NCBI GenBank assembly: GCA_937934165.1
Contig: CALGZX010000028.1
Location: 1 to 51,711, forward strand
Direction of reading: 5' to 3'
DNA: 51,711 nt
From: an uncultured Collinsella sp.
GTDB taxonomy: Bacteria; Actinomycetota; Coriobacteriia; Coriobacteriales; Coriobacteriaceae
Part shown: positions 23,417-30,644 of the stretch, one piece after another
Position numbering within the stretch: the stretch's first letter is position 1
Layout of the letters: each line of letters opens with the position of its first letter
Made by a program: the position numbers and the translations under genes
The notes under the pieces: generated by a model
Told to the model about the DNA's origin: nothing
Seen by the model: the letters and a program-made list of their open reading frames with translations, nothing else
Database searches by the model: none

Positions 23417-24235
23417 ATGTCTGCAATCACTATTCTGCTTGTTGCGATTGTCGCGTTGCTTGCCGGTATGGAAGGCATTCTGGATGAGTTCCAGTTCCAT
23501 CAGCCGCTCGTGGCATGCACGCTTATCGGTCTCGTAACCGGTCACCTTCAGGAGGGCATCCTCCTGGGCGGTTCGCTCCAGATGATGGCCCTTGGCTGGG
23601 CTAACGTCGGCGCCGCCGTCGCGCCTGACGCCGCTCTGGCCTCGGTCGCTTCTTCGATCATCATGGTGCTCGCCCTCAACGGTGGCGCCACCGACTCGGC
23701 CAAGGCCGTTACCGCCGCTATCGCCGTCGCCGTCCCGCTGTCGGTCGCTGGTCTGTTCCTGACCATGATCTGCCGTACCCTGGCCACCGCTATCGCTCAC
23801 GCCATGGACGGTTGCGCCGAGAAGGGCGACTTCTCCGGCATCGAGCGCTGGCAGTACGCTGCCATCCTCATGCAGGGCCTTCGTATCGCCATCCCGGCAG
23901 TACTTCTGTGCATCATCCCGGCTGAGGCTGTTACCAACGCGCTTAACGCTATGCCCGACTGGCTGTCCGGCGGCATGGCTGTCGGCGGCGGCATGGTCGC
24001 TTCCGTCGGTTACGCCATGGTCATCAACATGATGGCCACCAAGGAGACCTGGCCGTTCTTCATCCTCGGCTTTGTCCTTGCTGCCATCCCTCAGCTCACG
24101 CTGATCGCCCTTGGCCTCATCGGCATCTCCCTTGCCCTCATCTACCTTGGCCTTAAGGATCTGGCCAAGCAGGGTGGCGGCATGGGCGGCGGCTCCGGTG
24201 ACCCGCTCGGCGACATTCTGAACGATTACGAGTAG
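23417..24235 (+). CDS. PTS mannose/fructose/sorbose family EIIC subunit
   Basis: Membrane channel subunit of the PTS. The 272-aa product is a multi-span protein beginning ITILLVAIVALLAGMEGILDEFQFHQPL, with the family's VTGHLQEGILLGGSLQMMALGWANVGAAVAPDAALAS-type motif. It lies 18 nt after the EIIAB gene behind AAGGAGGG. The C-terminus ends in a glycine-rich, acidic tail, GGGMGGGSGDPLGDILNDYE. Confidence 0.92.
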   Translation: MSAITILLVAIVALLAGMEGILDEFQFHQPLVACTLIGLVTGHLQEGILLGGSLQMMALGWANVGAAVAPDAALASVASSIIMVLALNGGATDSAKAVTAAIAVAVPLSVAGLFLTMICRTLATAIAHAMDGCAEKGDFSGIERWQYAAILMQGLRIAIPAVLLCIIPAEAVTNALNAMPDWLSGGMAVGGGMVASVGYAMVINMMATKETWPFFILGFVLAAIPQLTLIALGLIGISLALIYLGLKDLAKQGGGMGGGSGDPLGDILNDYE

Positions 24236-24251
24236 GAGGGGAGTGATACAT

Positions 24252-25172
24252 ATGGCAGAGAACAAGATTCAGCTCACCAAGGCTGACCGCAAGAAGGTTT
24301 GCTTCCGTCATCAGTTCCTTCAGGGCTCGTGGAACTACGAGCGTATGCAGAACGGCGGCTGGTGCTTCGCAATGATCCCTGCGATCAAGAAGCTCTACAC
24401 CAGCAAGGATGACCAGATTGCCGCTCTTAAGCGCCACCTGGAGTTCTATAACACCCACCCCTATGTTTCCGCCCCCGTCATTGGCGTTACCCTCGCTCTC
24501 GAGGAGGAGCGCGCCAACGGTGCCCCGATTGACGACGTCGCCATTCAGGGCGTCAAGGTCGGTATGATGGGCCCGCTCGCCGGCGTCGGCGACCCCGCCT
24601 TCTGGTTCACCCTTCGCCCGATTCTGGGCGCTCTGGGCGCTTCCCTGGCCCTGTCCGGCAGCATCGCCGGTCCGCTGCTGTTCTTCTTCGCGTGGAACAT
24701 CATCCGTTACGCCTTCCTGTGGTACACGCAGGAGTTTGGCTACAAGGTCGGCTCCTCCATCGCCAAGGACCTCTCCGGCGGTCTGATGGGCAAGGTCACC
24801 GAGGGTGCATCCATCTTGGGTATGTTCATCATCGGCGCCCTGGTCGAGCGCTGGGTGTCCATCTCCTTCACCCCGGTCGTCTCCAAGGTCACGCAGTCTG
24901 CTGGCGCCTTTATCGACTGGGCTAACCTGCCCTCCGGTTCTGAGGGTGTCAAGGAAGCACTGACGATGTACAACTCCATCGGTGCTAACGCCCTTGATCA
25001 GGTGAAGGTCACCACGCTTCAGGCCAACCTCGATCAGCTCATCCCCGGCCTTGCCGCCGTGTGCCTGACCCTGCTGGTCTGCAAGCTCCTCAAGAAGAAG
25101 GTCAGCCCGATCGTCATCATCCTGGCTCTCTTCGCCATCGGCATCATCGGTCGCGTCTGCGGCTTCATGTAA
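24252..25172 (+). CDS. PTS mannose/fructose/sorbose family EIID subunit
   Basis: Partner of EIIC in the membrane. The 306-aa product has the N-terminal QFLQGSWNYERMQNGGWCFAMIPAIKKLY and central GVKVGMMGPLAGVGDP of the family and hydrophobic C-terminal segments (SPIVIILALFAIGIIGRVCGF). ATG 24252 is chosen because GGAGGGG is 9 nt upstream; the GTG at 24243 would be too close. A terminator-like hairpin follows before the DUF956 gene. Confidence 0.92.
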   Translation: MAENKIQLTKADRKKVCFRHQFLQGSWNYERMQNGGWCFAMIPAIKKLYTSKDDQIAALKRHLEFYNTHPYVSAPVIGVTLALEEERANGAPIDDVAIQGVKVGMMGPLAGVGDPAFWFTLRPILGALGASLALSGSIAGPLLFFFAWNIIRYAFLWYTQEFGYKVGSSIAKDLSGGLMGKVTEGASILGMFIIGALVERWVSISFTPVVSKVTQSAGAFIDWANLPSGSEGVKEALTMYNSIGANALDQVKVTTLQANLDQLIPGLAAVCLTLLVCKLLKKKVSPIVIILALFAIGIIGRVCGFM

Positions 25173-25229
25173 GCACGTTTCGGCTTAAGATCGAGAGTAG
25201 CTAGACAAGGGCTTTTGAGCCATTGAAAC

Positions 25230-25272
25230 GGACCGCACCCGGTGGGTACACTGGATGCGGTCCGATTGTTTT
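25230..25272 (+). terminator. Hairpin between EIID and DUF956 genes
   Basis: GGACCGCA (25230-25237) pairs with TGCGGTCC (25256-25263), with an imperfect inner stem, followed by ATTGTTTTATTT. Probable terminator or attenuator; expression of the DUF956 gene may depend on readthrough. Confidence 0.7.
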
Positions 25273-25292
25273 ATTTGGAGGGCGAGGCGCGC

Positions 25293-25691
25293 ATGGCGCA
25301 ATCTCAGAACAGCACGGTCGATTTGGCAACGCCGGCAACCTGCCTGATGGGGCTTACCAGCCACGGTAACGTGATGGTGGGCAATAAGGCGTTTGAGTAC
25401 TATAACGAGCGCAATCCCGAGGATTATATTCAAATCCCGTGGGACGAGGTCGACTATATCGCCGCCGAGGTTTTGCGCGGCACCAAGAAGATCACGCGTT
25501 TTGCCATCTTCACCAAGGATAACGGCCACTTTACGTTCTCGACGCGCGACGACAAAGAGACGCTTCGTGCTGTCCGCAAGTACGTCGACGAGGATAAGCT
25601 CGTGCGTTCGCCCGACTTTATCGATGTGACGGCCAAGGGCGCCAAGAGCATCCCTGCTGTCATCAAAAGCCTCTTTCACAAAGGCGACTAG
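25293..25691 (+). CDS. DUF956 family protein (ManO-like)
   Basis: The 132-aa product contains ATCLMGLTSHGNVMVGNKAFEYYNE, IQIPWDEVDYIAAEV and FTFSTRDDKETLRAVRKYV, matching DUF956. Such genes commonly stand directly downstream of mannose-family PTS operons, where the product is called ManO and is thought to modulate PTS expression. GGAGGGCG precedes the ATG at 25293; the frame extends upstream to 25242 across the terminator, which argues for the inner start. Confidence 0.85.
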   Translation: MAQSQNSTVDLATPATCLMGLTSHGNVMVGNKAFEYYNERNPEDYIQIPWDEVDYIAAEVLRGTKKITRFAIFTKDNGHFTFSTRDDKETLRAVRKYVDEDKLVRSPDFIDVTAKGAKSIPAVIKSLFHKGD

Positions 25692-25709
25692 TCGTCTGCG
25701 ATAGATGGC

Positions 25710-25755
25710 GGAAAATGCATCCCGGAATTCGTTCTCATTCCGGGATGCATTTTCC
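25710..25755. repeat. GGAAAATGCATCCCGG palindrome
   Basis: 19-bp perfect arms (25710-25728 and 25737-25755) around an 8-nt loop, 18 nt after the DUF956 gene. It may double as a terminator. Further degenerate units with GGGATGG and CCCATCCC follow at about 25768-25850. Confidence 0.82.
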
Positions 25756-25803
25756 TTTTGAGCGCCAGTTGGGAAAGCTTGTCCCATTTTTTAGCCGAAT
25801 ACC

Positions 25804-25850
25804 GGGATGGAATTTCCCTTACATGTGGTTAGAGGAAACCCCATCCCATT
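25804..25850. repeat. Degenerate GGGATGG / CCATCCC inverted repeat
   Basis: GGGATGGAATTTCC (near 25804) and GGAAACCCCATCCC (near 25834) are complementary at 12 of 14 positions. A related unit GGGAAAGCTTGTCCCATTTT lies just before. They belong to the same family as the palindrome at 25710. Confidence 0.55.
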
Positions 25851-25983
25851 ATTTTGCGTTATTCTGGGTTATAATTTTCCGTTATTGAGAAGGCTCTACG
25901 GCGATAATTCGCTGCAGAGCCTTCTTGATGAGTGGCCATGCGCTACATGGCCAAGGGGCAAATCTGCTACACTAGTACAACAT

Positions 25984-26059
25984 GCCTCCGTAGCTCAGGG
26001 GATAGAGCACCGCTCTCCTAAAGCGGGTGTCGACGGTTCGAATCCGCCCGGGGGCACCA
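25984..26059 (+). tRNA. tRNA-Arg (anticodon CCT)
   Basis: A complete cloverleaf. The acceptor GCCTCCG pairs with CGGGGGC, the D arm has GCTCAGGGGATAGAGC, the anticodon stem CCGCT/AGCGG holds loop CTCCTAA with anticodon CCT, and the T arm has GGTTCGAATCC. CCA is encoded (26057-26059). It reads AGG codons. Its 3' end is repeated at 29211, marking it as an integration site. Confidence 0.95.
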
Positions 26060-26154
26060 GGGAATATGACGGCGTCGCGGGAGCGGCGCCGTTTCTGGTT
26101 TGCGGGGGCCGCCGGCGGATTCGGGCCGTCGACACCCGCGTCACCAATTGCGTC
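26037..26154 (+). repeat. Direct repeat at tRNA-Arg 3' end (left att-like copy)
   Basis: 118 nt running from the T loop through the acceptor end and on through the downstream hairpin match 29211-29328 at 109 of 118 positions. This duplication, 3.2 kb apart, is the usual trace of tRNA-targeted integration. The hairpin inside (ACGGCG with CGCCGT) can terminate the tRNA transcript. Confidence 0.85.
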
Positions 26155-26316
26155 TAGAGCCCTCCGGTAGAGTGTCCAAGCCCTAAAGCCCAGTTGATGC
26201 TACGGGGTTTAGAGGCGGACTGAAGCAAGGGGAAGACATGTCCGCTCGGGGTGATAGACTAACGCTGTGGTAAATACAGGACAGTTTGACCGTTTTTCAA
26301 CCAAGATAGGCGTCCC

Positions 26317-27465
26317 ATGCAACTAAATGCAGCTGATATAGCGCAAAAGAGAATTGACCTCGGCCTCACCCAAAAGGAGTTCGCCGCCGCCCTTGGTATG
26401 GGCTCGTCTGGCGAACGCACCGTTCGGCGCTGGGAGTCTGGGGATACTAGTCCAACGGCGGCTGAATGCGCCTTTATCGCATCGCTCGATGCGGGGGCTC
26501 CATTTGACCAAGGGGAGCGCAGCGACGCGCCTTTTACCTTCTGCGATCTCTTCGCGGGCATCGGCGGTATACGAATGCCGTTCCAGGAGCTTGGCGGTAG
26601 GTGCGTCTTCTCTTGCGAGTGGGATAAGTTCGCCCAGAAAACCTACCGGATGAACTATGGAGAGACCCCGGCGGGCGACATCCGTCAGGTCGCATCAAAC
26701 GATATACCGGACTTCGATGTCCTGCTCGCAGGCTTTCCTTGTCAGCCATTCTCCCTTGCAGGCGTTTCGAAGAAGCAATCTTTGGGGAGACCCACCGGCT
26801 TTGAGGATAAAACGCAGGGAACCCTCTTTTTCGAGGTCGCTCGCATCATACGCGACAAGCGCCCGAAGGCCTTCTTGCTTGAGAACGTTAAGAACCTTAC
26901 GAGTCACGACGGCGGGAAGACCTTCAAGGTCATACGACAGACGCTTGAGGAGGACCTTGGATACCATATTTTCTGGAAAGTGCTTGATTCAAAAAACTGG
27001 ACGTGCCAGCACAGGGAGCGCATCTACATCGTGGGGTTCAGGGAGGAAGTTCCCTTCTCGTGGGATGACCTTGAGGTGCCGGGACCGGGACATACGCTAG
27101 GGGAAATCCTCGAAGAGCAACCAAACGAACGCTACACCATTTCGGATAAGCTATGGGCCTATCTGCGCGCCTATCGCGAAAAGCATGAGGCGGCGGGCCA
27201 CGGCTTTGGATACTCGATGGTCGGCCCAGAGGACACGACAAGGACGCTTTCCGCCCGGTACCACAAGGATGGCAGCGAGATTCTGGTCGGGCAGGAAGGA
27301 AAAAACCCTCGTAAACTCACTCCCCGCGAATGCGCGCGCCTGCAAGGATTTCCCGATGAGTTCATCATCCCGGTGTCGGATACTCAGGCATACAGGCAGT
27401 TCGGCAACTCCGTGACCGTGCCGGTCGTGCGCTCGGTCGCGAAGTTGATGATGGAGGTGTTCTAG
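26317..27465 (+). CDS. dcm: DNA (cytosine-5) methyltransferase with N-terminal HTH
   Basis: Protects host DNA by methylating cytosine. The 382-aa product has an N-terminal helix-turn-helix (residues 1-60, RIDLGLTQKEFAAALGM) and then the C5-methyltransferase motifs: DLFAGIGG (77-84, SAM binding), the catalytic PCQ (141-143), ENV (189-191) and QHRER (231-235); the C-terminal GNSVTVPVV is motif X. Enzymes of the Dcm/EcoRII/SsoII group use such an N-terminal HTH to repress their own gene, so that role is inferred. The endonuclease gene starts 1 nt after the stop. Target probably CCWGG- or CCNGG-like. Confidence 0.92.
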   Translation: MQLNAADIAQKRIDLGLTQKEFAAALGMGSSGERTVRRWESGDTSPTAAECAFIASLDAGAPFDQGERSDAPFTFCDLFAGIGGIRMPFQELGGRCVFSCEWDKFAQKTYRMNYGETPAGDIRQVASNDIPDFDVLLAGFPCQPFSLAGVSKKQSLGRPTGFEDKTQGTLFFEVARIIRDKRPKAFLLENVKNLTSHDGGKTFKVIRQTLEEDLGYHIFWKVLDSKNWTCQHRERIYIVGFREEVPFSWDDLEVPGPGHTLGEILEEQPNERYTISDKLWAYLRAYREKHEAAGHGFGYSMVGPEDTTRTLSARYHKDGSEILVGQEGKNPRKLTPRECARLQGFPDEFIIPVSDTQAYRQFGNSVTVPVVRSVAKLMMEVF

Positions 27466-27466
27466 G

Positions 27467-28681
27467 ATGGACTATGGAGTACTTGGCGCGTATTTTGACG
27501 GTGCTGTCGCGAAAACCCTCGCGGGCGTTGACATCATGGGGGCCAATAAAAGCCACCAGCACGAATTCAACGGCGTGGGGCCTTTGCGCGCGCTTTTCGG
27601 AGACGATGACATAAAGGGGATGCGAACTACCTTCGCATATCTCGATGATGGTGCAGACCCTATATTCGACCATGGTTATACCACTTGGTACGACGCCCGC
27701 AGGAAGCATCCAACTAGAACTGAGTATAGGCTCTACTACAACGATAATGCTGCCATGGGCATGGCCCGTCCGGGCGACCTCATGGTTTTGGCCCTACACG
27801 AAGCCAAGGAGGTCGTAATCCTATTTGCCCGAGCGGGGAGTACGGCGGAATCTCAAGTTCGCTGGCTCTTCGCGCTCGACGGGGTTGGCGAGAAGGGTTT
27901 TACGCCCTCTGCTCGGGAGGATACGCGCATCACGTCGATCGCCGCAAGGATTTTGGAGTCCATCGGCATCGAAGTTAGCATGCCGATCGCAGCGGAGAAC
28001 TTCCTCGACGGTATGATCGAGAAATTCGGCGAGTCCTTCCCCAAAGGGGCAGACTTCTCAGCCTACTCAGCTTCCACCCTTGGAAAGCTCGATTGGACGG
28101 GCGACCCGGATGGCTGCTTGGTCGCTTGTTACGAACGCGAAGAGATGCTGTTCCGCGTCTTCGAGCGGCATCTCTTGGAGCGCGACCTCGCGCCATACCT
28201 TGGCTCGGCGCTTGATGTTGATGGCGTGCTGCGCACCACTATGTCGGCCTTCCAGCGCCGCAAGTCCCGTGCGGGGACGGCGTTCGAGAATCAACTCTCG
28301 ATGCTATTCGATGCTAGGGGCATACGCTACTCGGCGCAGAAATACACCGAGGGCAAATCAAAGCCGGATTTCATCTTTCCCTCTATTGACGATTACCACG
28401 ACCCCAAGTTCCCTGTCGCTCGACTGACGATGCTCGGTGCCAAGACAACCATCAAGGAGCGTTGGCGTCAGGTGCTTGATGAGGCTGACAGAATCGAGGA
28501 CAAGCATCTTGTAACACTTGAGCCCGCCGTAAGTGAGGATTACACACGAGCTATGGCTAAGGACAGGCTCAGCCTCGTTGTGCCCTCATCGCTGTTCGAA
28601 ACCTACACGCCCGCGCAAAGGGAATGGCTCATGAGCGTCAACGACTTCTGCAGGCTGGTAGAAGCCCGACAGCACGAGTAG
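27467..28681 (+). CDS. EcoRII-like type II restriction endonuclease
   Basis: Cuts unmethylated DNA, partner of the adjacent methyltransferase. Residues 1-170 form an effector-binding type domain as in EcoRII. The C-terminal domain (about 250-400) matches the EcoRII C-terminal family: RAGTAFENQLSMLF (269-281), the catalytic PDFIFPS (300-306) and LGAKTTIKERWRQVL (323-337), which gives D301 and K326 of the PD-(D/E)XK fold, then RIEDKHLVTLEPAVSE. Length 404 aa is like EcoRII. Recognition of CCWGG is inference. A good terminator closes the operon. Confidence 0.88.
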   Translation: MDYGVLGAYFDGAVAKTLAGVDIMGANKSHQHEFNGVGPLRALFGDDDIKGMRTTFAYLDDGADPIFDHGYTTWYDARRKHPTRTEYRLYYNDNAAMGMARPGDLMVLALHEAKEVVILFARAGSTAESQVRWLFALDGVGEKGFTPSAREDTRITSIAARILESIGIEVSMPIAAENFLDGMIEKFGESFPKGADFSAYSASTLGKLDWTGDPDGCLVACYEREEMLFRVFERHLLERDLAPYLGSALDVDGVLRTTMSAFQRRKSRAGTAFENQLSMLFDARGIRYSAQKYTEGKSKPDFIFPSIDDYHDPKFPVARLTMLGAKTTIKERWRQVLDEADRIEDKHLVTLEPAVSEDYTRAMAKDRLSLVVPSSLFETYTPAQREWLMSVNDFCRLVEARQHE

Positions 28682-28709
28682 AACCACGAGACGTTTTTTA
28701 GAAATGAGG

Positions 28710-28743
28710 CCGGAGACCAGTTGAGTCTCCGGTCTTCTTTTTT
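28710..28743 (+). terminator. Terminator after the endonuclease gene
   Basis: CCGGAGAC (28710-28717) pairs with GTCTCCGG (28725-28732), followed by TCTTCTTTTTT. Confidence 0.85.
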
Positions 28744-28752
28744 CACTCGCAA

Positions 28753-28914
28753 CAGATTCGTCGATCACGAGGTGGGATTTGTATTTGGACTGCGCAAACT
28801 CTTGGGCAAGGGTGCTTTTTCCAACGCGGCGGGCCCCCTCGAGCATGATGGCTCGGGATCCATTGCTCGCTTTCCAATCGAGGAGTTTATTGTAGGCCGT
28901 ACGTCTGAATACTG
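28753..28914 (-). pseudogene. Truncated AAA_14/DUF4143-type ATPase (5' end only)
   Basis: Reading the minus strand from ATG 28914 gives SVFRRTAYNKLLDWK, Walker A LEGARRVGKSTLAQEFA and KYKSHLVIDE, the N-terminal 54 residues of an ATPase of the AAA_14 family. The similarity stops at about 28753, where the terminator of the endonuclease gene begins, and the remaining ~350 codons are missing. So the right edge of the R-M module cut this gene. Three tandem repeats sit just upstream of its start. Confidence 0.75.
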
Positions 28915-28941
28915 ACATGATTGCCCAATCTAGCTGCTGTA

Positions 28942-29026
28942 TACACGAAATGGGAAGTGTGGTTACCTGATTCAATACACGAAATGGGAAGTATATACAG
29001 GCCCTTTTCTACACGAAATGGGAAGT
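28942..29026. repeat. Three 17-bp TACACGAAATGGGAAGT repeats at 34-bp period
   Basis: Identical copies at 28942-28958, 28976-28992 and 29010-29026, with 17-bp unrelated spacers, so period is exactly 34. They lie 28 bp upstream of the start of the truncated ATPase gene (minus strand), where a promoter would be. They are too short and few for a CRISPR array and look like regulator-binding iterons. Confidence 0.85.
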
Positions 29027-29168
29027 GCGGGTACCGCTGGAGCTTGTTGGGATAGATGGAGCGCATGTGTTGCGTCGCTCAGGTATGCTCATATGTGCCT
29101 AGAGTTTCACATGCCGAGAAAGGTTGATGGCTGCCATATCCACATACCAAAACACGGAGCGCTCAGCG

Positions 29169-29193
29169 CCGTCGACACCCGCGTCACCAATTT
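29169..29193 (+). repeat. Third partial copy of the att-adjacent sequence
   Basis: GCCGTCGACACCCGCGTCACC at this place matches the 3' end of the left repeat (about 26127-26151) exactly, including the variants that distinguish it from the right copy. It suggests a second, older or tandem insertion event at the same tRNA. Confidence 0.65.
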
Positions 29194-29210
29194 CCCCGCG
29201 GGGGGGAGTT

Positions 29211-29328
29211 TTCGAATCCGCCCGGGGGCACCAGGGAATATGACGGCGTCGCGTGAGCGGCGCCGTTTTTGGTTAGTGGGGGCCGACGGCAGATTCGGGC
29301 CGTCGACGCTCGCGTCACCAATCGCGTC
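29211..29328 (+). repeat. Right direct repeat containing a tRNA-Arg 3' fragment
   Basis: Starts TTCGAATCC and includes the T-arm half and the CGGGGGCACCA acceptor end, then a hairpin with TTTTT, matching 26037-26154 with 9 differences. There is no 5' tRNA half here, so it is not a functional tRNA. Confidence 0.85.
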
Positions 29329-29702
29329 ATTCGAATCGGCGCTGGGAATTCAGTGCTTTTCCTCATGCAAGTATCTTCCATCTTGCGTCGCCGTCAGCCG
29401 TGAGCGGTCGATTTTTACCGATAAACGGCAAATTAATTCAGAAAAAATCAGGTAATTTCAAGAATGGTCAAACTTGATTAACAGCAAAACCACAAGGTAG
29501 ATGGCTTTATACGGTGAAAAACTCTGACACAATGAGAAAAAGAGTGAAAAATACTGATTGAAAATGAACTTATGTGGCAGTAATCTACATGTCATAGGGT
29601 AAGCCCCGGCGCGCAGGCGGCGGCCCTTATCGAATTACGGATATAGATCAGGTGCTCGAACGGGCAGAAACGATCAAGGACGAAGGTAAAGGACGTAGAA
29701 GC
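29329..29702 (+). promoter_or_regulatory. AT-rich region before the sugar operon
   Basis: About 370 nt with no credible gene. It is AT-rich between 29400 and 29600. GGTCAAACTTGATTAAC near 29466 weakly resembles the GGTTAA operators further down but has a different spacing. AAAGGACG near 29687 is the ribosome-binding site of the next gene. No clear promoter can be assigned. Confidence 0.35.
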
Positions 29703-30641
29703 ATGAAGCTTGCAACTCGTATCAACTCCTATTTTCGCGATGGCGACAAGAATCTTGATCGCGTGTTCGCGGAGTTCCAGAGCGTGGGCCTCACGCACGT
29801 CGACCTCAACTACCCCGAGCACTGCACAGGTGTCACGGCTGAGGACATGGCCGCCAAGCTCGCAGCTCACGACCTGCAGCTGAACGGCTGCGCGCTGCGC
29901 TTCCGCAACGCCTTCCTCAACGGTGACCTGGGCAATGCCGATGATGCCCTTGCCGCGGAAGCCCTTGAGCTCTGCTACGAGGCGTGCGACTACTGCCGCA
30001 CTGCCGGTGGCAACACGGTGACCATCTGGCTCGGCCACGACGGCTTTGACTACAGCTTCCAGATCGCCTACGCTCGCGTCTTCGACCAGCTCGTAGCCGC
30101 ATTCCAGAAGGTTTGCGACTACGCGCCCGACCTCAAGATCTCGATTGAGTACAAACCCTACGAGGAGCGCGCATACGCGTTCATCGACTCCATGGGTATG
30201 ACCGGCATGATTCTCAACGCTGCAGACCGCCCGAACCTGGGCGTCACGCTGGATTACTGCCACATGCTCATGAAGCACGAGAACCCTGCCATGGCCGCCG
30301 ACCTGTTCGGCCGCGAGGGCAAGCTCTACGGCATTCACCTAAACGACGGCAACGGTCGCTTCGACGATGGCCTTATGATTGGTACGTCCACGCCGGTGAA
30401 GACCCTCGAGTTCCTCTACTACGTGAAGAAGCACGGTTACGACAGCGCAATCTACTTCGACACGTTCCCGGTCATCGAGCCCGCTGCCGGCGAGGCTGCA
30501 CAGAACGACCAGATGATCCATCTGCTCAATGACGCCATCGAGGCCGTAAGCATGGAGAAGATCCAATCCGTTATCGATGCAAACGACGCGATTAAGGCAG
30601 CCGAGCTTGTCCGCGAGCTCTTCTGCGCAATGGGGAGGTAA
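29703..30641 (+). CDS. Sugar epimerase/isomerase, xylose-isomerase-like TIM barrel
   Basis: The 312-aa product is an AP-endonuclease-2 type TIM barrel, the fold of D-tagatose 3-epimerase, L-ribulose 3-epimerase and hydroxypyruvate isomerase. Metal- and substrate-contact segments are visible as ISIEYKPYEERAY (glutamate), VTLDYCHMLMK (aspartate, histidine) and YGIHLNDGN. The ATG at 29703 is chosen since the upstream GTG frame carries no family sequence. It is followed 3 nt later by a PTS permease gene and then a DeoR regulator, so it probably interconverts a ketose delivered by that PTS. Substrate not determined. Confidence 0.8.
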   Translation: MKLATRINSYFRDGDKNLDRVFAEFQSVGLTHVDLNYPEHCTGVTAEDMAAKLAAHDLQLNGCALRFRNAFLNGDLGNADDALAAEALELCYEACDYCRTAGGNTVTIWLGHDGFDYSFQIAYARVFDQLVAAFQKVCDYAPDLKISIEYKPYEERAYAFIDSMGMTGMILNAADRPNLGVTLDYCHMLMKHENPAMAADLFGREGKLYGIHLNDGNGRFDDGLMIGTSTPVKTLEFLYYVKKHGYDSAIYFDTFPVIEPAAGEAAQNDQMIHLLNDAIEAVSMEKIQSVIDANDAIKAAELVRELFCAMGR

Positions 30642-30644
30642 CCA

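Larger units (their letters stand above)
26037..29328. mobile_element. Integrated restriction-modification island at tRNA-Arg
   Basis: A 3.2-kb segment bounded by 118-bp direct repeats containing the tRNA 3' end. It carries a cytosine methyltransferase, an EcoRII-like endonuclease, a broken ATPase gene and tandem repeats. No integrase is present, so the element is either a remnant, or was mobilised by an integrase elsewhere. Base composition is visibly lower in GC than the flanks. Confidence 0.75.

Noticed and set aside
22328..24265. 645-codon minus-strand frame opposite the PTS genes
   Set aside because: Antisense shadow of the EIIAB and EIIC genes.
28942..29026. Three spaced identical repeats that could suggest a tiny CRISPR array
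   Set aside because: Repeats are only 17 bp with 17-bp spacers and no cas genes nearby; position before a gene start fits promoter iterons better.
29211..29328. Second tRNA-Arg gene
   Set aside because: Only the 3' third of the tRNA is present (T-arm half and acceptor end); no D arm or anticodon.
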